From: Deltaproteobacteria bacterium UBA5754
Lineage (GTDB): Bacteria; Desulfobacterota; Dissulfuribacteria; Dissulfuribacterales; UBA5754
Assembly (NCBI GenBank): GCA_002419025.1
Contig: DIFG01000011.1
Coordinates: forward strand, 1 to 10,995
DNA length: 10,995 nt
Direction: 5' to 3'
The number at the start of each line of letters is the position of its first letter. The first letter of the stretch is position 1. Made by a program: the position numbers and the translations under genes. The notes under the pieces were generated by a model. It was given only the letters and a program-made list of their open reading frames with translations, was not told the origin of the DNA and made no database searches. Below, piece after piece: positions 1 to 7,097 of the stretch.

Positions 1-32
1 CCACACAAAATGACGAAGAACCGAATTTTTTC
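1..32 (+). repeat. Left copy of an inverted repeat pair (partner at 10953-10984)
   Basis: The first 32 bases match the reverse complement of 10953-10984 at 27 of 32 positions without gaps. The shared core is AAATGACGAAGA, preceded by CCACAC and followed three bases later by TTTTTTC. The copy starts at the window edge, so it may extend further left. Unlike the right copy it forms no good hairpin: only AAGAA at 16-20 can pair with TTCTT at 41-45. It lies about 70 bases beyond the stop codon of the transglycosylase gene. The rest of 1-99 shows no gene and no clear terminator for that gene. Confidence 0.6.
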
Positions 33-99
33 TATCTTAATTCTTATTCAATCTCCATGCCAAAAAGGACTGGAGGTGACGGCGATGGCCTGAAACGGA

Positions 100-1713
100 T
101 TACTGCACAGACGGCACCAGGAGTTTTTGCCCGATTTTGATCCTGGATGAGGAGAGCCCGTTCATTTTTTTGACGGTTGATGCGGATGTCCGGAATTTTT
201 GCGCTATATCATAGAGGGTGTCCCCTTTCTTCACCACGTATTGCTTGGCATTTGTATGTCCCGAATGCCTTTCTTTGCCGGACGATTTCCCGTCTCTTGC
301 GTTCACGATGGTAAGTGTTGTTCCCGCAATAAGCTTGGACTTATTTCCGATCCGGTTTGTTTTTGCGATTTCCCTGACGCTCACCCCGTATTTTTTCGCG
401 ATGGACCCCAGGGTTTCTCCGCGCGCCACCACGTGCTTGACGGATTTTTCCTCTGCCTTTTCTTTTTCTTTTTCAGTTACTGATGCCGTGGGTTGAGATG
501 GTTGCTGGATCCTGCATGTTGGAAGATCATGGACGGACTCGGCAAGTTTGTCAGCAAAACCCATGGGGAGTTTGATTCGGTAGGGATGATCGGGTGTCAC
601 CTTCCGCCTCAGCTCCGGGTTGTATTCCTCGAGCTCTTTTAGGGGGATGTCCAGGTTTTCTGCGATGGCATCGAGAGAAACGGGTTTATTGATGAAGGCC
701 GTTTCGTAGGCGAATTCCATTGATCCTTCCAGTTCATCCAAGGAGAAACCGTAGCGCTGTGGGTCGTTGACGATGTGAAGAACAGCGAGGAACCTGGGAA
801 CGAAACGGGCGGTCTCCTGGGGAAGGACTGCATAAAGGTCCCAGAAATTGTCGAGATAGTCGATCTTCTGGGCGCGGATCTTCTTGAGAACGGTGCCTTC
901 CCCACAGTTGTAGGCGGCAAGTGCCGTGGTCCAGTCGCCGAACATACGGTGGAGTTCCTTGAGATACGAGATGGCGGCCTGCGTGGATTTTTCAGGGTCC
1001 ATCCGTTCGTCGATCCATGCGGTGCGTTTGAGTCCGAATTTCTCGCCGGTTGAGGGAATGAACTGCCAGAGCCCGAGGGCCCTCTGAGGGGAGACGATCC
1101 TGTTCTGAAATCCGCTTTCGATAAGAGGTATCCAGGAGAGTTCCTCGGGAAGCCCTTCCTCGCGGAGGGCATCTGCGATCAAGGGCCGATACCGAAGGGA
1201 GCGAGAATAGGCGTCGAGAAAGGCCTTGCGTCCAACTCCTTGAAATTGCCTTATTTCCTCTTCCACCTCGGGTGTGAGTGGGCAGGGGATTTCGCTTGCA
1301 AGGCCCTTTGTGGAGATCTGATTCGATGCGTGTATTTCCTGAATCAGACGGGCGAGTTCGATGCGTATCCCGTTCTTTTCCCTTTCTTCCTCAAGAGTTT
1401 TCGGGCTGATTTCAGCGAGCCGTACGTAGGCAAAGTCGAGGATGTCGAGGGCTTCATCAGGCCTTCCCGCCTTCCATTTAGATCGGGCATCCTCGGCGAG
1501 CTTTCTGATGTCCTCCCAATTACACGGGTAGGAATCGGCCACCGAAGGTGCAAAAGGTCCGGAAGAATCCAGGTCGTGAAGACAGGAGATGGATGATTTG
1601 CCAGGGATGTGCCGGGAATGGTTGCCCTGCGTATGGTTGGAGGCGCAGCCGAAGAGGGAAAAAAGAAGGAGAATACAGGCCCCGGCGGTTCCGAGTGCTT
1701 TTCTGCGCATCAT
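100..1713 (-). CDS. mltD: MltD-like membrane-bound lytic murein transglycosylase, lipoprotein with two LysM domains
   Basis: A lytic transglycosylase cleaves the MurNAc-GlcNAc bond of peptidoglycan, forming 1,6-anhydro-MurNAc ends. Starting at 1713 the protein has 537 residues. It opens MMRRKALG, then a hydrophobic stretch and the lipobox LFGC with Cys23, so export and lipidation (probably outer membrane) are expected. Residues about 65-135 are charged and helical. The SLT/MltD domain spans about 172-295, with the presumed catalytic Glu199 in PLIESGF, then GLWQF (214-218) and AAYNCGEG (266-273). LysM domains follow at about 426-470 and 490-534, separated from the catalytic part by a Lys/Glu-rich linker; they should bind glycan strands. 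E. coli MltD has about 450 residues and a similar order. The frame stays open to 1953, but that longer form buries the signal peptide and overlaps the divergent gene. The Met codons at 1713 and 1710 are adjacent; GAGAAA at 1719-1724 could serve either. Confidence 0.9.
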   Translation of the reverse strand: MMRRKALGTAGACILLLFSLFGCASNHTQGNHSRHIPGKSSISCLHDLDSSGPFAPSVADSYPCNWEDIRKLAEDARSKWKAGRPDEALDILDFAYVRLAEISPKTLEEEREKNGIRIELARLIQEIHASNQISTKGLASEIPCPLTPEVEEEIRQFQGVGRKAFLDAYSRSLRYRPLIADALREEGLPEELSWIPLIESGFQNRIVSPQRALGLWQFIPSTGEKFGLKRTAWIDERMDPEKSTQAAISYLKELHRMFGDWTTALAAYNCGEGTVLKKIRAQKIDYLDNFWDLYAVLPQETARFVPRFLAVLHIVNDPQRYGFSLDELEGSMEFAYETAFINKPVSLDAIAENLDIPLKELEEYNPELRRKVTPDHPYRIKLPMGFADKLAESVHDLPTCRIQQPSQPTASVTEKEKEKAEEKSVKHVVARGETLGSIAKKYGVSVREIAKTNRIGNKSKLIAGTTLTIVNARDGKSSGKERHSGHTNAKQYVVKKGDTLYDIAQKFRTSASTVKKMNGLSSSRIKIGQKLLVPSVQ

Positions 1714-1754
1714 TTCTGTTTCTCGGATCACGTAAACCGGATGTTCCTTTTCTC

Positions 1755-1783
1755 CATATACCGGAAAGGACCATGAATAACAA
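1755..1783 (-). promoter_or_regulatory. Candidate sigma70-type promoter for the transglycosylase gene
   Basis: Read on the minus strand, TTGTTA (1783-1778) is followed after exactly 17 bases by TATATG (1760-1755). Each hexamer matches its consensus at 4 of 6 positions. Transcription would begin near 1748, giving a leader of about 35 bases before the ATG at 1713. The position supports the short start and argues against starts further upstream. This rests on motif inspection only. Confidence 0.35.
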
Positions 1784-1901
1784 CCCGCATGAAGAGGGAC
1801 CGTGCGATCCCTTGACTTTGCCATGGACCGCACATACCCTTTTTCGGTTAGGTTTTTTACAATATTTTTACGCAGGACGGCGCAAGTCCATCTGGAACAA
1901 T

Positions 1902-1907
1902 AGGAGG
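1902..1907 (+). promoter_or_regulatory. Strong Shine-Dalgarno AGGAGG
   Basis: AGGAGG lies 8 bases before the ATG at 1916. This near-ideal site and spacing fix the start of the zinc-ribbon gene. Confidence 0.8.
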
Positions 1908-1915
1908 CAGGCGAC

Positions 1916-2398
1916 ATGGACAAGGGAGCGTACGGAAGACGGGACAGGCTCATTCAGGAGAAGCGACACGATACATACAAAGAGGATGAAAAATGGCCTG
2001 AGCCCACGGTCTGCACGGTCTGCAAGGCCCTTTACATAGATGGGAGATGGACATGGAAACCGGCGCCTGCCGATGCCAACCAGGCCATCTGCCCTGCGTG
2101 TCGGCGTATTCGGGATCACTATCCAGCGGGCATCCTCGAGATCCGGGGGCCTTTTTTTCGGAATCACCGTGAGGAGATCCTGAATCTCATTCGAAACGAG
2201 GAAACTCTGGAAAAAAATGAACATCCCATGGAAAGGATAATGGGGATAGTTGATGCGGATGACGTAACCACCATTGAGACCACGGGGGTGGTCATAGCCC
2301 GCAGGCTTGGAGAGGCCATTTTCCGCGCATATCAGGGCACTTTGGATGTCCAGTATCCGGAAGGAGAAAAGTCCATCCGGGTCACCTGGGAACGCTGA
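1916..2398 (+). CDS. BCAM0308-like zinc-ribbon protein
   Basis: A 160-residue soluble protein with no signal peptide or membrane segment. Two Cys pairs, Cys33-x2-Cys36 and Cys59-x2-Cys62, are spaced as a treble-clef or zinc-ribbon site, in the contexts TVCTVCKALY and CPACRRIRD. Later landmarks are NHREEILNLIRNEE (83-96), EHPMERIM (102-109), a Thr-rich TTIETTGVVIARRLGEA segment and AYQGTLDVQYPEG near the end. I recall this pattern from the BCAM0308 family of uncharacterised proteins. The arrangement also resembles the N-terminal zinc region of NMD3-type proteins, which would suggest RNA or ribosome contact; that is inference only. The start is fixed by AGGAGG 8 bases upstream. Its stop lies 21 bp before gltB on the same strand, so the two are probably co-transcribed. 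The biochemical function is unknown. Confidence 0.85.
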   Translation: MDKGAYGRRDRLIQEKRHDTYKEDEKWPEPTVCTVCKALYIDGRWTWKPAPADANQAICPACRRIRDHYPAGILEIRGPFFRNHREEILNLIRNEETLEKNEHPMERIMGIVDADDVTTIETTGVVIARRLGEAIFRAYQGTLDVQYPEGEKSIRVTWER

Positions 2399-2419
2399 AA
2401 GGAGCCTGTTCCATCCGCC

Positions 2420-5400
2420 ATGCACATGAGACCGCACATCACGGAAGAAAGGGACGCCTGCGCAATCATCGCCTTCGTGGACAAGCGGGGTCGGGCCACA
2501 CATGCCCTCGTTGCCAAGACCATCGAGGCCCTTCGAAAGATGGGGCACCGCTCCGGGGACATCGACGGAGAGGGCGACGGATGTGGGATCATGACCGACA
2601 TACCCCGGGATATCTGGTCGAAACGGCTCGCTCGGAACGCAGTTTCCGGGCATCTTGCAGAGAGCGCCGGGTTCTGTGTCGGACATTTTCTCATCCCCGC
2701 CCGCTTCCGCGACGTGGAATCAGGCATACTGGACCGGGCGCGTTCCCTTATGAAAGAGGAAGGGGTGGATATCCTCATGGAGACGCAGGGGGCCACCAGG
2801 GACTGGGAGCTCGGTCCTCGCGCACGGAGCGATGCGCCCCTCTTGTGGCAGGTCGCTGGATTTACTCCGGAGAGAGATCGCAGAAAGGGCGAGGCCCGGC
2901 TCTTTCACCTCCGCATGAGGATCGAGGCCCAGATCCCGGATCTCCATATCGCCTCTTTCAGTCACGATTCCGCGGTCTACAAGCTCCGGGGCATGCCCGA
3001 ACTCCTTCCCCGGGTCTATCCCGAGCTTGCCGACGAAGACATGCGATCTATCATCGCCCTCGGTCACAGCCGGTACTCGACCAACACACTCCCAACGGTG
3101 GAGCGGGCCCAGCCGTTTTCCATCCTGGGCCACAACGGCGAGATCAACACCATCGAGAGACTGAGGCGCACGGGCAGGGTCCTTGGTATCCCTCCCACCC
3201 CTGAGGGAAGCGATTCCCAGGACCTGGACCGGGTCCTGGAGGGTCTCGTCCATCTCCATGGGCTCGACCTCCTCGAGGCCATGGAGATGGTCTTTCCGCC
3301 CGTATATACCCAGGTGGAGAGTTACAAAGAGGATCTCCGCCGACTCTACGCGTTTTATCGATGGTTCTTTCCGTGTTCCGCCCAGGGGCCGGCGGCGGTC
3401 GTGGCACGGGCGGGCGGGGTCTGCATGGGAAGTGTGGACGCCCTTGGACTCCGGCCCCTCTGGTTCGGAGAGGGCGATTACGATTTTTTCCTGTCCTCGG
3501 AAAAGGGCGTGGTGGATCTCTGGGAGACCATCGACGACCCAAGGCCCCTTGCCCCTGGGGAAAAGATCGCCATCGTCACCAGCCCGGGAAGGAGGGCCGA
3601 GGTCCTCGATTACGGGGCTGTTCAAAAGAGGCTCGTCCTTCTTATGGACGGACGGAAGCACACGCTACGTGCCCTCGATGGTCTCAGAAGCGGTACCCCC
3701 GAGAGGGCCGGCGGCGGTCGAGCATCCCGCTATTCCGCCTTTCTCGGGGAGAAGTGCAGTGGGCAGGACGCCGGGGATATGGCCTCTCTAAAGGTTCTCT
3801 CTGCCTTCGGCTGGCAGAAGTACGACCTGGACTGCCTCGCCCGTATGGCCCGTGATGGAAGGGATGTGATCGGATCCATGGGCTATCAGGGACCCCTTGC
3901 CTTCCTGTGCAGGGACGAGGCCCTGCCACCGATCTCGGAATACTTCAAGGAAAACGTCGCTGTCGTGACCAACCCGGCCATCGACCGGGAACGGGAGGCG
4001 GAGCACTTCAGCACGCGGACGGTTTTGGGTGACCGGCCAGACATCTCGGGCGACCGGTATCCGAGGCCCTTTGGAGTCGAGCTCGACTGTCCGATCCTCC
4101 TTGCCGAATGCACCCTTGATGACCTTCTGGACGCGGACGCCCTCCGTTCCGTGGCCAGGAGGTGCGGTATCTCCGTGCTCGAGGACGTTCTTGATTTCTT
4201 CAGTGCGGAAAGGAAGGACATGTCGAGGGTGAAGGTGCTGGACGCCACTTTCTCCCGGCACGAAGGACTCGATGGGCGCATTGCAGCCATTCGGGCCGAG
4301 GCGCGAGAGGCGGTGGAAGAAGGGGCTGTGATCCTTGTCCTCGACGACCACCTGAGTTTCCGGGACGAGAGGACCCTGATGGATCCGGCCCTTGCCGTCT
4401 CCGTCCTTGTCTCCTCCCTCGAAGAGGAGGGGCTTCGAAGGCGAACGAGCGTCATAGTGCGATCCGCCGCGATCCGGAATCTCCATGACGTCATGTTTCT
4501 TTTGGGCCTGGGAGCCGACGCACTCTGTCCCTATATCTTTGAACGGATCGCCTGTTCCGCCTCCTGCGAAGGTCTTTCATCGGAAACGGCCCTTGTCCAT
4601 GCCCTGAACGTCCTCAAGATCGGTATGGAAAAGGTCATGTCCACCATGGGGATCCACGAGCTGTGTGGATACGGGCGGATCTTCGCCTCCATCGGACTGG
4701 CCCGGGACATTGCCGCGTTTTTCGGGACGAAAAATTTCTGTGAAGCCGATACGGACGGGCTCACGCTCGGATCTCTCGAGGAAACGGCATGGGCCCGTTT
4801 CGAAAGGGCTGCCGGCTCAGATGACGTGAAGATCTACGCGCCAGCCTCCCGAAACCCCCGGGTGGGCCGAGCGGTCCGAAGCACAGCCATCGGCAAGACG
4901 GGCCATAAGGCGTTCGCCGAAGAACTCGCCAGAATCGAAGAGGATAACCCAATTGCAATCAGACATCTCCTTTCCTTTCGATCCCCTCCCGATGGGCATC
5001 GCACCTCCATGCAGGACGTGGACCTCTCAATTGCTGGGCACGATCTTCCCATCATCATCTCTGCCATGTCCTTTGGCTCCCAGGGGGAAAATTCCTTTCG
5101 CACATACGCAGAAGCGGCCGTCAAGGCCAACATCGTCTGTATGAACGGCGAGGGGGGCGAGATACCGGACATGCTCGGCCGCTTCCGGAGGAACCGCGGC
5201 CAGCAGATCGCCTCCGGGCGCTTTGGCGTCTCCATGGAGCTTCTCAATTCCGCTGACTTCCTCGAGATCAAGATCGGCCAAGGGGCCAAGCCCGGCGAGG
5301 GTGGCCATCTTCCCGGCACCAAGGTCTCGGATATGGTCGCCCGTGCCCGCCACTGCAAACCCGGCATCACCCTAATCTCCCCCTCCAACCAGCATGACAT

Positions 5401-7009
5401 CTATTCCATCGAGGATCTCGCACAGATCGTGACCGAGCTCAAGACCGCCAATCCCTATGCCAAGGTCTCGGTGAAGATCCCGGTGACAAGCGGGGTCGGG
5501 ACCATCGCCGTCGGGATCGCCAAGGCCGGAGCGGACATAATAAACCTGAGCGGATTTGAGGGCGGGACCGGGGCGGCACGGGAGCACGCCAAACGGTATG
5601 TGGGTCTTCCAGTGGAGATCGGGGTGAGCGAGGCCCATCGGGCCCTTGTGGAATCAGGCCTACGGGGCGCGGTGGAGATCTGGTGCGACGGGGGCCTGAG
5701 GAGCCCGGCCGATTGCGTCAAGATGATCCTCCTCGGTGCCAACCGAGTGGGTTTCGGTACCGTCGCCCTCATGGCTGTGGGGTGCATAAGTTGCGAAAAG
5801 TGCCACCTCGACCGTTGTCCTCGCGGGATCTCGACCCAGCTCCGTACAAAGGAGGAGGCGGCAGCCCGGGGGGTGAAGGGCTTTTCCCCCAGGGTCGTGG
5901 CCGAAGAGGCGGAGAATCTAGCCAGGCTCATCAGGGCTATCGGAGAGGGGATGAGGGACATCGTGGCGGGCCTTGGGGCGCGGACTATTCAGGATCTGGT
6001 CGGACGGGTAGATCTCCTCGAACAGTCCCGGTTGCATCAGGTCATTGATCTATCCGGGATCCTTGCACAGGCCTCTCCTCCCACCCATCAAAGAGGGCCT
6101 GTTGGCCAGGACCGGCCTGGTGTGGTCGTCAGGCGTCCCCTCAATTACCTCACGGAACTCGTCTCCGGGATCGTGATGGACAGGTTCTCACAGGGAAATC
6201 TCGCTGTCTGTTTCACAGACACCCGGGTCCAGAGTACGGACAGGGCTGTCGGTACATATCTGGCAGGTGCCATGGTCAGGGCATACGCTTCCGACTCCGA
6301 TCACCAGGCGAGTCTCTCGTTCGAGTCTTCCGTTCCAGGCAATGGGCTTTGCGCATTCATGATCCCCAACCTGGATGCCATTGTGGACGGGGGGTCACAG
6401 GACGGGGCGGCAAAGGGGGCCATGGGAGGGAGGCTCGCTGTACTGAAAGGGGTAAACTGCCTCGGCAGGCGCGTGGATGGCTCTACGGGCAAGAGCTTTG
6501 CGTACGGGGCCATCGGCGGGACCTTCATGATCCAGAACTACGCCGACTCCCGCGCCTGCATACGCATGTCAGGTGCGGATGTGGTCTTCGGAGCCCGGAT
6601 TACGGCTCCCGTTCGGGACCAGGAGGGGAATATGGCCATCCGCGCCCACTTGAAGGGTTTCGCCTTTGAGTACATGACAGGGGGAAGGGCCGTGGTTCTC
6701 GGGGACCCAGGGCCATGGATCTGCGCAGGTATGACGGGCGGGGTGGTCTATCAGTGTCTGTACCCGGAATTTGACTTCACGCGGGCCGCCCTCGATCGGA
6801 GGCTGGCCCGGGGCGCCCATGTGGAGATCCATCCCGTGCACGAAAAAGGCCTTGCCGACATCGAAGAACTCCTTTCCGGTTACATCGCTGTGCTTCAGGA
6901 AAGCGGGCAAGGGGAAGAGGCGGAGATGGTCGCGCACCTCCTTTCAGAGGCCGCCAAAAGGTTCGTTTCCATCGAGCCGATGGCGATCCGGACCGTCTCG
7001 GCCGCGTGA
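2420..7009 (+). CDS. gltB: Glutamate synthase large subunit (GltB-type, divergent)
   Basis: Glutamate synthase moves the glutamine amide nitrogen to 2-oxoglutarate, giving two glutamates, in the cytoplasm. At 1529 residues this is a full-length large subunit. The Ntn-type amidotransferase domain (about 14-420) starts at the presumed nucleophile Cys14 (ERDACAIIAFV) after a 13-residue propeptide. HSRYSTNT (216-223) and GHNGEIN (237-243) are typical of the family. A central domain (about 460-790) leads to the FMN synthase domain (about 840-1190), with MSFGSQGE (883-890), QGAKPGEGGHLPG (954-966) and FEGGTGAA (1046-1053). Cys1122, Cys1128 and Cys1133 match the CX5CX4C 3Fe-4S motif; an extra Cys1125 sits inside it. 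The GXGXG beta-helix covers about 1250-1450. AAAGGAG (2398-2404) lies 15 bases before the ATG, a long spacing, but no other start fits and Cys14 supports this one. No gltD is nearby, so the electron donor (NADPH via GltD, or ferredoxin) is unknown. Confidence 0.93.
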   Translation: MHMRPHITEERDACAIIAFVDKRGRATHALVAKTIEALRKMGHRSGDIDGEGDGCGIMTDIPRDIWSKRLARNAVSGHLAESAGFCVGHFLIPARFRDVESGILDRARSLMKEEGVDILMETQGATRDWELGPRARSDAPLLWQVAGFTPERDRRKGEARLFHLRMRIEAQIPDLHIASFSHDSAVYKLRGMPELLPRVYPELADEDMRSIIALGHSRYSTNTLPTVERAQPFSILGHNGEINTIERLRRTGRVLGIPPTPEGSDSQDLDRVLEGLVHLHGLDLLEAMEMVFPPVYTQVESYKEDLRRLYAFYRWFFPCSAQGPAAVVARAGGVCMGSVDALGLRPLWFGEGDYDFFLSSEKGVVDLWETIDDPRPLAPGEKIAIVTSPGRRAEVLDYGAVQKRLVLLMDGRKHTLRALDGLRSGTPERAGGGRASRYSAFLGEKCSGQDAGDMASLKVLSAFGWQKYDLDCLARMARDGRDVIGSMGYQGPLAFLCRDEALPPISEYFKENVAVVTNPAIDREREAEHFSTRTVLGDRPDISGDRYPRPFGVELDCPILLAECTLDDLLDADALRSVARRCGISVLEDVLDFFSAERKDMSRVKVLDATFSRHEGLDGRIAAIRAEAREAVEEGAVILVLDDHLSFRDERTLMDPALAVSVLVSSLEEEGLRRRTSVIVRSAAIRNLHDVMFLLGLGADALCPYIFERIACSASCEGLSSETALVHALNVLKIGMEKVMSTMGIHELCGYGRIFASIGLARDIAAFFGTKNFCEADTDGLTLGSLEETAWARFERAAGSDDVKIYAPASRNPRVGRAVRSTAIGKTGHKAFAEELARIEEDNPIAIRHLLSFRSPPDGHRTSMQDVDLSIAGHDLPIIISAMSFGSQGENSFRTYAEAAVKANIVCMNGEGGEIPDMLGRFRRNRGQQIASGRFGVSMELLNSADFLEIKIGQGAKPGEGGHLPGTKVSDMVARARHCKPGITLISPSNQHDIYSIEDLAQIVTELKTANPYAKVSVKIPVTSGVGTIAVGIAKAGADIINLSGFEGGTGAAREHAKRYVGLPVEIGVSEAHRALVESGLRGAVEIWCDGGLRSPADCVKMILLGANRVGFGTVALMAVGCISCEKCHLDRCPRGISTQLRTKEEAAARGVKGFSPRVVAEEAENLARLIRAIGEGMRDIVAGLGARTIQDLVGRVDLLEQSRLHQVIDLSGILAQASPPTHQRGPVGQDRPGVVVRRPLNYLTELVSGIVMDRFSQGNLAVCFTDTRVQSTDRAVGTYLAGAMVRAYASDSDHQASLSFESSVPGNGLCAFMIPNLDAIVDGGSQDGAAKGAMGGRLAVLKGVNCLGRRVDGSTGKSFAYGAIGGTFMIQNYADSRACIRMSGADVVFGARITAPVRDQEGNMAIRAHLKGFAFEYMTGGRAVVLGDPGPWICAGMTGGVVYQCLYPEFDFTRAALDRRLARGAHVEIHPVHEKGLADIEELLSGYIAVLQESGQGEEAEMVAHLLSEAAKRFVSIEPMAIRTVSAA

Positions 7010-7019
7010 GGCAAAGGGG

Positions 7020-7029
7020 GCAGGCCTGC
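7020..7029. repeat. Perfect 10-bp palindrome in the convergent gap
   Basis: GCAGGCCTGC is its own reverse complement. It lies in the 24-bp gap between the gltB stop and the DUF748 stop, immediately before the large hairpin at 7032-7097. It has no loop, so it is a poor RNA hairpin; a protein-binding site or chance are both possible. Confidence 0.5.
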
Positions 7030-7031
7030 GA

Positions 7032-7097
7032 GTTCACTCCGGGCGTGGCGTCGCGGCCTCATCCGGCCGTGATGCCCGCACCGAACCTGGAGTGAAT
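7032..7097 (+). terminator. Two-tier hairpin, candidate gltB mRNA 3' structure
   Basis: The outer arms 7032-7043 and 7086-7097 form 12 pairs (core TTCACTCC with GGAGTGAA). The inner arms 7047-7058 and 7065-7076 form 12 more around a 6-base loop. The four non-Watson-Crick pairs (7032/7097, 7041/7088, 7050/7073, 7053/7070) are all G-U when read as plus-strand RNA; on the minus strand they would be A-C mismatches. This points to a role in the gltB transcript, whose stop lies 22 bases upstream. No T-tract follows on either strand, so it is not a classic intrinsic terminator; a 3'-end stabiliser after Rho-dependent termination and trimming is an alternative. It overlaps the last ~21 codons of the DUF748 gene. 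Confidence 0.45.

Noticed and set aside
1812..1863. Plus-strand promoter for the zinc-ribbon/gltB pair: TTGACT at 1812-1817 with TACCCT 17 bases on, or TACAAT at 1858-1863
   Set aside because: The first has a good -35 but a poor -10 (3 of 6); the second has a good -10 but no -35. A promoter must lie here, but neither can be chosen.
1868..2686. 272-codon minus-strand ORF opposite the zinc-ribbon gene and the gltB start
   Set aside because: Antisense to two well-supported genes, no recognisable domain, and composition as expected from a shadow frame.
2720..3661. 313-codon minus-strand ORF within gltB
   Set aside because: Shadow of the high-GC gltB reading frame; no family motif. Other long antisense frames at 3788-4486 and 4834-5400 are the same.
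2420..7009. Frameshift or fusion of separate glutamate synthase modules
   Set aside because: One uninterrupted frame with domains in the usual order and usual total length.
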